Source: Nanchangia anserum
GTDB taxonomy: Bacteria; Actinomycetota; Actinomycetes; Actinomycetales; Actinomycetaceae
Reading direction: 5' to 3'
DNA length: 64,000 nucleotides
NCBI RefSeq assembly: GCF_015240065.1
Contig: NZ_CP060506.1
Coordinates: 434,001-498,000 of the forward strand
Shown here: positions 56,737-64,000 of the stretch, piece after piece
How the letters are laid out: every line of letters begins with the position of its first letter
Numbering within the stretch: the first letter of the stretch is position 1
Notes under the pieces: generated by a model
The model's database searches: none
Seen by the model: the letters and a program-made list of their open reading frames with translations, nothing else
Told to the model about the DNA's origin: nothing
Program-made: the position numbers and the translations under genes

Positions 56737-57404
56737 ATCCCACCGACGACTCCCGCACCCTGCACCTGCTCATCGTCGACGACCATCCGCTCGTGCGCGC
56801 CGGCATCCGCTCCGAACTGAGCCAGGCCTCGACACATCTCGACGTCGTCGGCGAGGCGGCGACCGTTGACGAGGCCATCGCCCAGGCGCGGGAACTCACG
56901 CCCGACGTCATCCTCCTCGACGTTCATCTCCCCGGCGGGCGCGGCGGCGGGGGAGCCGAGGTCGCGCGCGCGTTGGCGGGCACGAACGCCATGCGGATCC
57001 TCGCGCTATCTGTCTCCGACGCCGCCGAAGATGTCGTCTCGGTCATCCGTGCCGGCGCTCGCGGCTACGTGACGAAGACGATCTCGACCCCGGAACTCAT
57101 CGACGCCATCGACCGCGTCGCCGCGGGGGATGCCGCGTTTTCGCCCCGACTCGCGGGATTTGTCCTCGACGCCTTCGGCACCGGTGAGGTGGCCGGCTCG
57201 GACGACGAACTGGATCTGCTTTCCGAGCGCGAGCTCGAAGTCATGCGGCTCATCGCGCGCGGCTACACGTACCGCGAGGTGGCCAAGCAGCTGTTCCTCT
57301 CGGTCAAAACCGTCGAATCGCACGTCTCGAAGGTCCTGCGCAAGCTTCAGCTCTCCAACCGCCACGAGCTCACCCGGTGGGCATCGGCACGCCGCCTCGT
57401 GTAG
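56733..57404 (+). CDS. NarL/LuxR-family response regulator
   Basis: 223 residues. Receiver with D16/D17, phospho-acceptor D63 in VILLDVHLPGG and K115 in GYVTKTIST. A Gly-rich insertion (GGRGGGGAE) follows the phosphorylation strand, as in the group paired with PspC-type kinases. The C-terminal LuxR helix-turn-helix (about 158-220) includes LSERELEVMRLIARGYTYREV and VKTVESHVSKVLRKL. Translation is coupled to the kinase by ATGA. Probably controls the divergent PspC/toastrack operon; no operator was identified by eye. Confidence 0.93.
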   Translation: MNPTDDSRTLHLLIVDDHPLVRAGIRSELSQASTHLDVVGEAATVDEAIAQARELTPDVILLDVHLPGGRGGGGAEVARALAGTNAMRILALSVSDAAEDVVSVIRAGARGYVTKTISTPELIDAIDRVAAGDAAFSPRLAGFVLDAFGTGEVAGSDDELDLLSERELEVMRLIARGYTYREVAKQLFLSVKTVESHVSKVLRKLQLSNRHELTRWASARRLV

Positions 57405-57461
57405 CCGATACTCGGGGTGGCGCGTCGCGTCGGCACCGCGGGTGAGTGATGATGGAAGGCG

Positions 57462-59045
57462 ATGCCTACTTCCACGCCGAGACGCCGCGAGATCGTCCTG
57501 CGCCTGCCCGACGGTGCCAAACGCGCCGTCGCTGCCGGCATAGGCGCAGCCCTCATCCCGTGGCTCGTCATCCAGATCATCGGGGTGATTACCGTCACCA
57601 CTCAGTCGGGAAACCCGTGGCTGGTCGACATCTCGCTGGGACAGCAGGTGGCGGCGCTGACGAGCGTGTGGGCCGGCGGATTTTTTGTGCCGCTGCGCGT
57701 CGAGGCCCTGGGGACCCCGCTGACGATCACCCTGGCTCCGTGGGGACTCACGCTGGCCTATGTGTGGGTATTTGCCCGACTTGTCGCCCGCAAAGCGAGG
57801 CCGGGTGCGCCATGGTGCGGCTGGGTGAGCTATGTCGTCACCGTTGCCGCGGTTGGGGCAATGACGCCGAATCTTGCGTTGGGACGGCTGTGTCTGGGCG
57901 CGCTTGCGCTTGGCTGTCTCGGGGCGATCGCCGCGGCCGTGCGTATCCGCCGGCGCGTGCGCGTTGCCTCCTCGGTGGCCGCGCCGAGCGTGGAGTCGAG
58001 CGCCTCGCGGTTCTCCAGCGCCAGCCAGCGCGACCGCGATCTTCTCGATCTCGGCATCGACCAGGGCAGCTGGACGCTCCCGCTCGGGCAGGGGCGCATT
58101 CACGTTCCCGGGTGGCTGGGGCAGGGAATCAGCCTGGGGCTGCGCATCCTCGCCGGTTTCGGGATCTGCGGCGTCGTCCTCATCGTTGCCGCCGTCGCGC
58201 TGTCGTTCGACGAGGTCAACGGGGTGCGCGACCTGCTGCCCGTGGACACGTGGGGAACGATCGTGCTCGTTCTCGCACACCTCGCCTACCTGCCCATGCT
58301 TGCCGCGTGGGCTTATGCGTGGGTGCTCGGCGTGGGCTACACCCTGGGGGACTCCACGCATTTCTCGGCATTCGACGCCCAGTCGGGGCCGATCCCGGCG
58401 GTGCCCGTGTTCGTGGCCGCGCCGGATATTCACGTGGGCTGGTGGGCCATCGTCATCGTCGTGGCCCTCGCCCTCCTCATCGGCGCGTGGCTCGGCGGTA
58501 CCCATCAGCGCTATCGGGTGAAAACGCACGTGCTCCAGGTCCTCACCGTCGCGGTGACGATGGGGGTGGGCCTCGCGGTCGTGTTTCGCCTCTCCGTCGG
58601 GTCTCTCGGCGAGGAGCGCCTGGCCATCGTCGGCGTCGACTGGACGCGGGCGTGGGGTGCCGCGATGGTCGAGAGCGTCGTGCCGGGCTGTGTCCTCGCG
58701 CTGCTCATGCACCCGGGGATTCGCGCCGCCATTGCACGCGGGTGCCGTGCCTGTGTGAGCGGTGCTCACCGCGGCGCGTCTCGCCTGGGGATCGTGTCCA
58801 CGCCTCCGGCCGCTGCGCCCGCAGCCACAGATAGCGACGAGCAGACCGAGTCCGAGGGCGAGGCCTCTTCGCAGAGCGCGGACGAGCCCCCCTCGGATCG
58901 CCCAGCCCGCATCGCGCGTGTCGAGCGCAACGGTGACGAGACGGGGCGCCGCACGCGCCTGCGCGTCGGCACCCCCGAACGCAGCGCCGACGACACCCGC
59001 ACCTCGCCGGTGACCTTCGTCGAGGAGGCCGACGAGGAGGGCTGA
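57462..59045 (+). CDS. PerM/DUF6350-like multi-pass membrane protein
   Basis: 527 residues with roughly eight to ten hydrophobic helices, starting RDGAKRAVAAGIGAALIPW-like after a short head, and ending in a long cytoplasmic tail rich in Ala, Glu, Ser and Asp (about 430-527). Position just upstream of purH matches the mycobacterial perM locus (perM-purN-purH) and the domain layout fits the DUF6350 family, known in mycobacteria for a role in cell division and persistence. GGAAGG before ATG 57462 supports the start. purN, usually between, is absent here. Confidence 0.75.
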   Translation: MPTSTPRRREIVLRLPDGAKRAVAAGIGAALIPWLVIQIIGVITVTTQSGNPWLVDISLGQQVAALTSVWAGGFFVPLRVEALGTPLTITLAPWGLTLAYVWVFARLVARKARPGAPWCGWVSYVVTVAAVGAMTPNLALGRLCLGALALGCLGAIAAAVRIRRRVRVASSVAAPSVESSASRFSSASQRDRDLLDLGIDQGSWTLPLGQGRIHVPGWLGQGISLGLRILAGFGICGVVLIVAAVALSFDEVNGVRDLLPVDTWGTIVLVLAHLAYLPMLAAWAYAWVLGVGYTLGDSTHFSAFDAQSGPIPAVPVFVAAPDIHVGWWAIVIVVALALLIGAWLGGTHQRYRVKTHVLQVLTVAVTMGVGLAVVFRLSVGSLGEERLAIVGVDWTRAWGAAMVESVVPGCVLALLMHPGIRAAIARGCRACVSGAHRGASRLGIVSTPPAAAPAATDSDEQTESEGEASSQSADEPPSDRPARIARVERNGDETGRRTRLRVGTPERSADDTRTSPVTFVEEADEEG

Positions 59046-59179
59046 TCCCCGGGGAGCGCGACGCGTTAGAGTGGAGGCATCGCGACTGGCGTTGAAGGTG
59101 GATGACCACCGGGGAGCGATCATCGCACGAACCGCGCGCCTGGGTTCGGGTGTGACCTGGATGAGCAAGGAGAGCCCCC

Positions 59180-60814
59180 ATGACCACCGTCACCGTTCCC
59201 GACTCGGGCGAGGCCCGCGTGAGCATTCGTCGCGCCCTCGTTTCCGTCTACGACAAGACGGGAATTCTCGACTTCGCCCGCGCCCTCGAGGCCGCCGGCG
59301 TCGAGATCGTCTCGACCGGATCGACGGCCGCGCGCATCCGCGAGGCCGGCATCGCCGTGACCCCGGTCGAGGACGTCACGGGCTTCCCCGAGTGCCTCGA
59401 GGGCCGCGTCAAGACGCTGCACCCGCGCATCCACGCGGGGATCCTCGCGGATCGACGCAAGGCGGCCCATTGCGCCCAGCTCGACGACCTCTCGGTTGCC
59501 CCCTTCGACCTCGTCGTGTGCAACCTCTACCCGTTCGCCGACACCGTCGCCTCGGGCGCCGACGCTGACGGCTGCGTCGAACAGATCGACATCGGTGGCC
59601 CCTCGATGGTGCGCGCCGCGGCCAAGAATCACCCGTCCGTGGCCGTCATCGTCGACCCGGCCCGCTACGACGAGGCCATCGAGGCCTTGGCTGCCGGCGG
59701 CTTCACCCTGGACCAGCGTCGCCGCCTGGCTGCGGCGGCGTTTGCCCACACGGCCTCCTACGACGCCGAGATCTCGCGGTGGTTCGCCGACCAGCTCGAC
59801 CTCGAGGCCGAGGCGCCGACGCACGAGCTGCGCTACGGCGAGAACCCCCACCAGTCGGCGCGCGTCATCGCCGACGGCAGCGGCGAGGGAATCGCCCACG
59901 CGACGCAGCTTCAGGGCAAGGCGATGAGCTTCAACAACTACACCGACGCCGATGCCGCCCTGCGCGCCGCCTACGACCACTCTGACCCGTGCGTGGCGAT
60001 CGTCAAGCACGCCAATCCGTGCGGCATCGCCACGGCCGCTGACGTGGCGGCGGCTCACCGGGCCGCCCACGCGTGCGACCCAGTCTCGGCCTACGGCGGC
60101 GTCATCGCGTGCAACCGTCCCGTCAGCGTCGAGATGGCCCGCCAGATTCGCCCGATTTTTACCGAAGTCGTCATCGCCCCCGACTACGAGGACGGTGCTG
60201 TCGAGGAGCTGAGCGGGAAGAAAAACCTGCGCATCCTCAAGGTCACCCCGCCCACGCGCGGGGGCGAGGAGATCAAGCAGATCAGCGGCGGGCAGCTGCG
60301 CCAGAGCCGCGACGACGTCAACGAGCCCGGGGATCGGGCGTCCGGGTGGACCCTCGTCGCCGGGCAACCCGCCGACGACGCGCTGTTGGCCGACCTCGAA
60401 TTTGCCTGGCGCTCCGTGCGCTCCGTGCGTTCCAATGCGATCCTGCTTGCCAAGGGCCGGGCGACCGTCGGCGTCGGCATGGGACAGGTCAACCGCGTCG
60501 ATTCGGCGAAACTCGCTGTCGAGCGCGCCAACACGCTGGGGTCACGCGCGACCGGTGATGCCGCCGAGGCCGGAGTCGGCGGGGCGAACGCGGCCGACGT
60601 CGTCGCCGATCACCCCGAGGAGCGCGCGCGTGGCTCCGTCGCGGCCTCCGACGCATTCTTCCCGTTCGCCGATGGCCTCCAGGTCCTCATCGATGCCGGT
60701 GTCCGCGCCGTCGTCCAGCCCGGCGGGTCGATCCGCGACGACGAGGTCATCGCGGCAGCCAACGCCGCCGGCATCACGATGTATCTCACCGGCGTGCGCC
60801 ACTTCTGCCACTAA
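59180..60814 (+). CDS. purH: Bifunctional AICAR transformylase / IMP cyclohydrolase
   Basis: 544 residues catalysing the last two steps of IMP synthesis. N-terminal IMP-cyclohydrolase (MGS-like) domain about 1-160 with [20 protein letters not shown] and [15 protein letters not shown]. The C-terminal transformylase domain has [11 protein letters not shown], the catalytic KHANPCG loop and [20 protein letters not shown]. The end [10 protein letters not shown] differs from the common HFxH only slightly. AAGGAGAG before ATG 59180 fixes the start. A TAGAGT box near 59067 may be its promoter, leaving a leader of about 100 bases. A terminator hairpin follows. Confidence 0.97.
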   Translation: MTTVTVPDSGEARVSIRRALVSVYDKTGILDFARALEAAGVEIVSTGSTAARIREAGIAVTPVEDVTGFPECLEGRVKTLHPRIHAGILADRRKAAHCAQLDDLSVAPFDLVVCNLYPFADTVASGADADGCVEQIDIGGPSMVRAAAKNHPSVAVIVDPARYDEAIEALAAGGFTLDQRRRLAAAAFAHTASYDAEISRWFADQLDLEAEAPTHELRYGENPHQSARVIADGSGEGIAHATQLQGKAMSFNNYTDADAALRAAYDHSDPCVAIVKHANPCGIATAADVAAAHRAAHACDPVSAYGGVIACNRPVSVEMARQIRPIFTEVVIAPDYEDGAVEELSGKKNLRILKVTPPTRGGEEIKQISGGQLRQSRDDVNEPGDRASGWTLVAGQPADDALLADLEFAWRSVRSVRSNAILLAKGRATVGVGMGQVNRVDSAKLAVERANTLGSRATGDAAEAGVGGANAADVVADHPEERARGSVAASDAFFPFADGLQVLIDAGVRAVVQPGGSIRDDEVIAAANAAGITMYLTGVRHFCH

Positions 60815-60822
60815 TGAGTGCC

Positions 60823-60856
60823 GCCTCGGCGCCAGGTGGCGGCCTGGCGCCGAGGC
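60823..60856 (+). terminator. Hairpin terminator after purH
   Basis: GCCTCGGCGCCAGG pairs perfectly with CCTGGCGCCGAGGC around TGGCGG, eight bases after the purH stop. Confidence 0.8.
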
Positions 60857-60869
60857 CCTATGATCCCGC

Positions 60870-60875
60870 TAAACT
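60870..60875 (+). promoter_or_regulatory. -10 box of leaderless DUF3017 gene
   Basis: TAAACT ends six bases before GTG 60882, directly after the purH terminator, with no ribosome-binding site in between. Confidence 0.55.
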
Positions 60876-60881
60876 GGGCGG

Positions 60882-61193
60882 GTGAGCGAGCCGAATCGAG
60901 ACGACGACTGCGTCGTCGGGACGAAGACCCAACGCTGGATCGGCATCGGCGCGTTCGTCGCCATCATGGCGATGGCGCTCGGCTTGGCGCTGGCCAATCA
61001 CCCGGTCTTTGCCGCACGGGTTTTCGCGACTCTGCTCGCCGCCGTCGCCATCGTGCGCATCGGGCTGCACGACCGCCCGGTGTGGTTCGCCGCGCGCAGC
61101 TGGTGGGCTGACGCCCTCGTCCTGCTCGTGCTTGCCGCGGGCATCGGCTACCTGTCGTTCTATGGCGGCCGAGTCATGCCCTCGCTCGGCTAA
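60882..61193 (+). CDS. DUF3017-family small membrane protein
   Basis: 103 residues with three transmembrane helices (about 20-39, 42-58 and 76-95). The DUF3017 pattern is visible in VRIGLHDRPVWFAARSWWADALVLL. The family is unique to actinobacteria and often found near purH/folD; function unknown. GTG 60882 follows a -10 box by six bases, suggesting a leaderless mRNA. It converges with nadE, nine bases apart. Confidence 0.82.
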   Translation: MSEPNRDDDCVVGTKTQRWIGIGAFVAIMAMALGLALANHPVFAARVFATLLAAVAIVRIGLHDRPVWFAARSWWADALVLLVLAAGIGYLSFYGGRVMPSLG

Positions 61194-61202
61194 CTCCCCG
61201 TT

Positions 61203-63224
61203 TTACTCGTCGAGATATCCCTCAAGGGCCGCGTCGAGTTCGGCAAGCGCGGCAGTAGCCGACGAATCCGACGGCATCCGCCAATCCCCGCGCGGGCTCA
61301 GCGACCCCGCGGGCGAGACCTTCGGTCCCGAGGGCACGCACGTGCGCTTGAATTGGGCCGAGGCGAACCGACGCAGGAAGACCCGCAGCCAGCCGACGAC
61401 CTCGGCGAGCGTGTAGGAGCGGTGCTCGCTCGCCCCCTCGGGCCAGCTGCCCGCCGAGGCATCACGCCATGTCACCCACGCGAGGAAGGCAATCGCCGAG
61501 GGGCGGTAGCCACGCAGGACGTAGTAGAGGAAGAAATCGTGCAGCTCGTAGGGGCCGATCGTGTCTTCCGTCGACTGTAGGGCGCCGGTGGAGGGAATGA
61601 GTTCGGGCGAGATCTCCTGGTCGAGGATCTCGCGCAACACCTGCGATGCCGCATCACCGAATTCGCCCGTGTGGGCGACCCAGCGAATGAGGTGCTGAAT
61701 GAGGGTCTTGGGCACCCCGCAGTTCACCGAGTAATGCGACATGTGGTCCCCGACGCCATAGGTGCACCACCCAAGCGCCAGTTCCGAGAGGTCACCGGTG
61801 CCCAAGACGATGCCGCCGCGATGATTGGCCAGGCGGAACAGGTAGTCCGTGCGCAGGCCCGCCTGCACGTTCTCGAACGTCACGTCGTAGACGTCCTGCC
61901 CCTCGGCATAGGGGTGATCGAGGTCGTCAAGCATCTGCCGAGCCGCGGGCGTGATGTCGATTTCGCGGCACGCGATCCCGAGTGCCTCGCACAACCGGTA
62001 GGCCTTGGATTTCGTCCCCTCCGACGTTGCGAACCCGGGCAAGGTATAGGCGAGGATCTCGGAGCGGTCGCGACCCAGCAGGTCCATGGCGCGCGCTGCC
62101 ACGATGAGGGCGTGGGTTGAATCCAGCCCGCCGGAAACCCCGATGACGATGCGCGGGTTGCCGATGGAGCGCAGCCGTTGCACCAGCGCGCTGACCTGGA
62201 TCGAATAAGCCTCGAAGCAATCGGAATCGCGCTCGGCCGCATCGTTCGGGACAAAGGGGAAGCGCCGGATGCGCGGATTGTGCAGCTCGCCCTCGGTGAT
62301 GCGCGGCCTCACCGTCGAGGCGGTCGAGATGTGACGGGGACCGTCGGTCGCGGTCGTGAACGTCTGAATCGACTGGCGCGCCGTGCGGATAGCCTCGAGA
62401 TCGATATCGGCCACGGCCTGCGCACCGCTCAACGAGAACCGCTCGCCCTCGGCGACGATATCGCCCTGCTGGGCGATGACGGTCTGCCCGTCCCACGACA
62501 GGTCCGAGGTCGACTCACCCGCGCCTGCGGCCGCGTAGACGTAGGCACACTGATGACGCATCGAGGCCGCCCGAATGACGAGTTCGCGCTCGCGGGCGCG
62601 CCCGATGGTCGCCGGGGATGACGACAGGTTGACAACGATCTGGGCCCCGCGCGCGCAGGCGTGCCGCGCGGAATCGTCACTGGCCCACAGGTCTTCGCAC
62701 ACCTCGGTGGCGATGGTGACCCCGGGCAGCAGATCGGTGACGAAGGGCGCCGTCGTGAACGGGACAAGTGCCCCGTCGATCGTCACCTCATCGTCGAGGT
62801 CGGCCGGCGCCGCGGTGAACCAGCGGTGCTCGTAAAACTCGTGATAGCCGGGAACCGCGCACTTGGGACGGACGTGGAGGATCCGTCCGTCGCCGATCGT
62901 CACCGCGCAGTTGTACAGCTTGTCGCGCACGAGCACGGGCGCCCCAACGACGAGAAGGGGATAGCCCGGCCGCCACGCCGCCGCGATCGTCGCCAACCCC
63001 TCGCGTGCACCGTCGAGAAGGTGGGCTTGGGTGAACAGGTCCTCGAGGGAATAGCCCGTGAGCGACAGCTCGGGGAAAGCGGCAATCGCGACGCCACGCT
63101 CGGCCAGACCCGGCAGAGTCTCGATGATGGCGCGGGCATTCGCCTGTGGCTGCGCCAGCGTCACGGGGACGCTCAGCGCGGCGACGCGAAGAAAACCGTG
63201 GGACGAGGCCGTGGCGAAATCCAT
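61203..63224 (-). CDS. nadE: Glutamine-dependent NAD+ synthetase
   Basis: 673 residues. N-terminal nitrilase-like glutaminase domain with the catalytic triad E52 (FPELSLTGY), K121 (RPKCAVPGYHEFYE) and C176 (TEVCEDLW). C-terminal synthetase domain with PP-loop SGGLDSTHALIVAARAM and LGTGDLSELALGWCTYG. It amidates nicotinic acid adenine dinucleotide using ammonia channelled from glutamine. ATG 63224 is chosen because a shorter N-terminus fits the family; the open frame to 63317 lies over the OCD gene end. CAATAT five bases before the start suggests a leaderless start, weaker than the others. Confidence 0.97.
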   Translation of the reverse strand: MDFATASSHGFLRVAALSVPVTLAQPQANARAIIETLPGLAERGVAIAAFPELSLTGYSLEDLFTQAHLLDGAREGLATIAAAWRPGYPLLVVGAPVLVRDKLYNCAVTIGDGRILHVRPKCAVPGYHEFYEHRWFTAAPADLDDEVTIDGALVPFTTAPFVTDLLPGVTIATEVCEDLWASDDSARHACARGAQIVVNLSSSPATIGRARERELVIRAASMRHQCAYVYAAAGAGESTSDLSWDGQTVIAQQGDIVAEGERFSLSGAQAVADIDLEAIRTARQSIQTFTTATDGPRHISTASTVRPRITEGELHNPRIRRFPFVPNDAAERDSDCFEAYSIQVSALVQRLRSIGNPRIVIGVSGGLDSTHALIVAARAMDLLGRDRSEILAYTLPGFATSEGTKSKAYRLCEALGIACREIDITPAARQMLDDLDHPYAEGQDVYDVTFENVQAGLRTDYLFRLANHRGGIVLGTGDLSELALGWCTYGVGDHMSHYSVNCGVPKTLIQHLIRWVAHTGEFGDAASQVLREILDQEISPELIPSTGALQSTEDTIGPYELHDFFLYYVLRGYRPSAIAFLAWVTWRDASAGSWPEGASEHRSYTLAEVVGWLRVFLRRFASAQFKRTCVPSGPKVSPAGSLSPRGDWRMPSDSSATAALAELDAALEGYLDE

Positions 63225-63253
63225 AGCCGATATTGTCGCACAGGCTCGCCGAG

Positions 63254-64000
63254 CTATTCCCAGTCGGTGCCGACCCCTGCCTCTTCGGCGGCGTTGACGA
63301 TGGCCTGGGCCGCCCACAGGTCCTGGGCGCCGACGCCGACGGTTTCGTAGACGATGATCTCGTCATCGCGCTCGCGACCGACGAGATCGCCGGCGATGAC
63401 CTCGCCGATTGCGCCGCGAATGTCAGCGCGATCGATGTCGCCGGATTCCAGGGGGATGATGAGGTCGCCGGATTCCTCGAGCGCGGCCTCGACGTCGTCG
63501 CAATAGATCTTGTCGGCGCGCGCCATGACGTCGGCCCCGCACTCTTGCATGTGCGGCTGGTAGGAGCCGACGCACGAGATCGTCACTCCGGGCTTGAGGG
63601 TGTCGGCGTGAAGGACCGGCGAAGTCGATGAGGTGACGAGGATGATGAGGTCGGCCTCCGCTGCCGCCTCGTCGGCGTTGAGCCACGTCGTGATGCGCCC
63701 GCTGAAGCCGGCTTGCGCGAAGCCGGGATGCGCGCGCAACGCCGTGACGAATTCCTCGGCTTGGCCGTCGAAGGGATTCGCGATGCGCAGCTCGCTGAGA
63801 GTGGGGGCCGCCGCGAGGAGGGCGAGCACCTGGGTGAAGGCCTGCCCGCCTGTGCCGACGACGAGGCCGACTTGGGCGTCGTCGCGCCCGAGGTGGCGGA
63901 AGGCCACGCCCGAGGACGCTCCCGTGCGGAACTTCGTCACCGTGTCGCCGTCGAGGAAGGCACGCGTCATCCCCGTTTTACCGTCAACGAGAACGAGCGA
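63254..64000 (-). CDS. Ornithine cyclodeaminase / mu-crystallin family protein (5' partial)
   Basis: The frame is open to the window edge, so the N-terminus is missing. Visible part: DGKTGMTRAFLDGDTVTKFRTGA and GLVVGTGGQAFTQVLALLAA, the NAD-binding Rossmann loop GTGGQA of the family, then VTSSTSPVLHADTLKPGVTISCVGSYQPHMQE, with the conserved Asp usually found at the active site nearby. C-terminus KIYCDDVEAALEESGDLIIP and VYETVGVGAQDLWAAQ is standard. Members include ornithine cyclodeaminase, alanine dehydrogenase-like and ketimine reductase enzymes; which one cannot be told without the N-terminus. Confidence 0.88.
   Translation of the reverse strand, partial: SLVLVDGKTGMTRAFLDGDTVTKFRTGASSGVAFRHLGRDDAQVGLVVGTGGQAFTQVLALLAAAPTLSELRIANPFDGQAEEFVTALRAHPGFAQAGFSGRITTWLNADEAAAEADLIILVTSSTSPVLHADTLKPGVTISCVGSYQPHMQECGADVMARADKIYCDDVEAALEESGDLIIPLESGDIDRADIRGAIGEVIAGDLVGRERDDEIIVYETVGVGAQDLWAAQAIVNAAEEAGVGTDWE

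Noticed and set aside
57006-59168. 720-codon frame antisense to the PerM-like gene
   Set aside because: Low-complexity Arg/Asp/Gly composition and full overlap with a plausible membrane protein.

Overview
The window is a gene-dense, GC-rich chromosomal segment (about two thirds G+C by eye) from an actinobacterium. Three things point there: the block argS-lysA-hom-thrC-thrB-rho, a multifunctional Kgd-type 2-oxoglutarate dehydrogenase, and a run of actinobacterial families (DUF3027 behind a cold-shock gene, DUF2520-panC-lysS, a PerM/DUF6350-like gene before purH, PspC/toastrack with a LuxR two-component pair). A host in or near the Actinomycetales/Actinomycetaceae is an inference, not proven. 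There are no insertion sequences, prophage genes, CRISPR arrays or rRNA genes. One tRNA gene, tRNA-Arg(CCG), is present. No gap between genes exceeds 300 bases.

Layout. 1-2340: rsgA (cut by the window start), hisN and a broken SGNH-hydrolase-like gene. 2359-6093: kgd. 6354-8703: two overlapping CNNM/CBS membrane genes. 8790-10818: an M23 peptidase, a broken glycerophosphodiester phosphodiesterase and a broken rpiB. 10862-20701: tRNA-Arg, an MFS transporter, then argS, the Asp-family amino-acid genes lysA-hom-thrC-thrB, and rho. 20810-25435: ung, a LytR_C membrane protein, groEL under two CIRCE operators, an orphan WXG100 protein and a broken HD-hydrolase-like gene. 25493-33471: an OmpR-type two-component system, two bacterial PH-domain membrane proteins (YdbS/YdbT type), DUF2520, a degenerate panC, and lysS. 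33518-39114: a PepSY lipoprotein, a small membrane protein, a siderophore-type ABC importer and a second lipoprotein. 39248-42770: glpK-glpF with a divergent SorC-family regulator. 42774-48131: a NYN-domain protein, a 644-residue coiled-coil protein, a cold-shock protein with DUF3027, and a purine permease. 48202-53223: an aminotransferase with a sodium symporter, then sucCD. 53289-57404: PspC/toastrack envelope-stress module. 57462-64000: PerM-like gene, purH, DUF3017, nadE and an ornithine-cyclodeaminase-like gene cut by the window end.

How the genes fit together: kgd plus sucCD gives the 2-oxoglutarate-to-succinate arm of the TCA cycle. lysA/hom/thrC/thrB make lysine and threonine from aspartate. 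glpF/glpK bring in and phosphorylate glycerol. The PspC-toastrack protein, histidine kinase and LuxR regulator form one divergent envelope-sensing unit.

Two cross-cutting observations matter most to a reader. First, about fourteen single-base frame disruptions cut otherwise well-conserved genes, many in or next to short homopolymers; uncorrected assembly indels are more likely than true pseudogenes. Second, several housekeeping genes carry a TANNNT box exactly 6-7 bases before the start codon and no Shine-Dalgarno sequence, the signature of leaderless transcripts. The best candidates for unusual biology are the adjacent DUF2520 and PanC proteins, which have both lost signature residues, the NYN plus coiled-coil pair, and the imperfect palindrome over the promoter of the siderophore-type importer.
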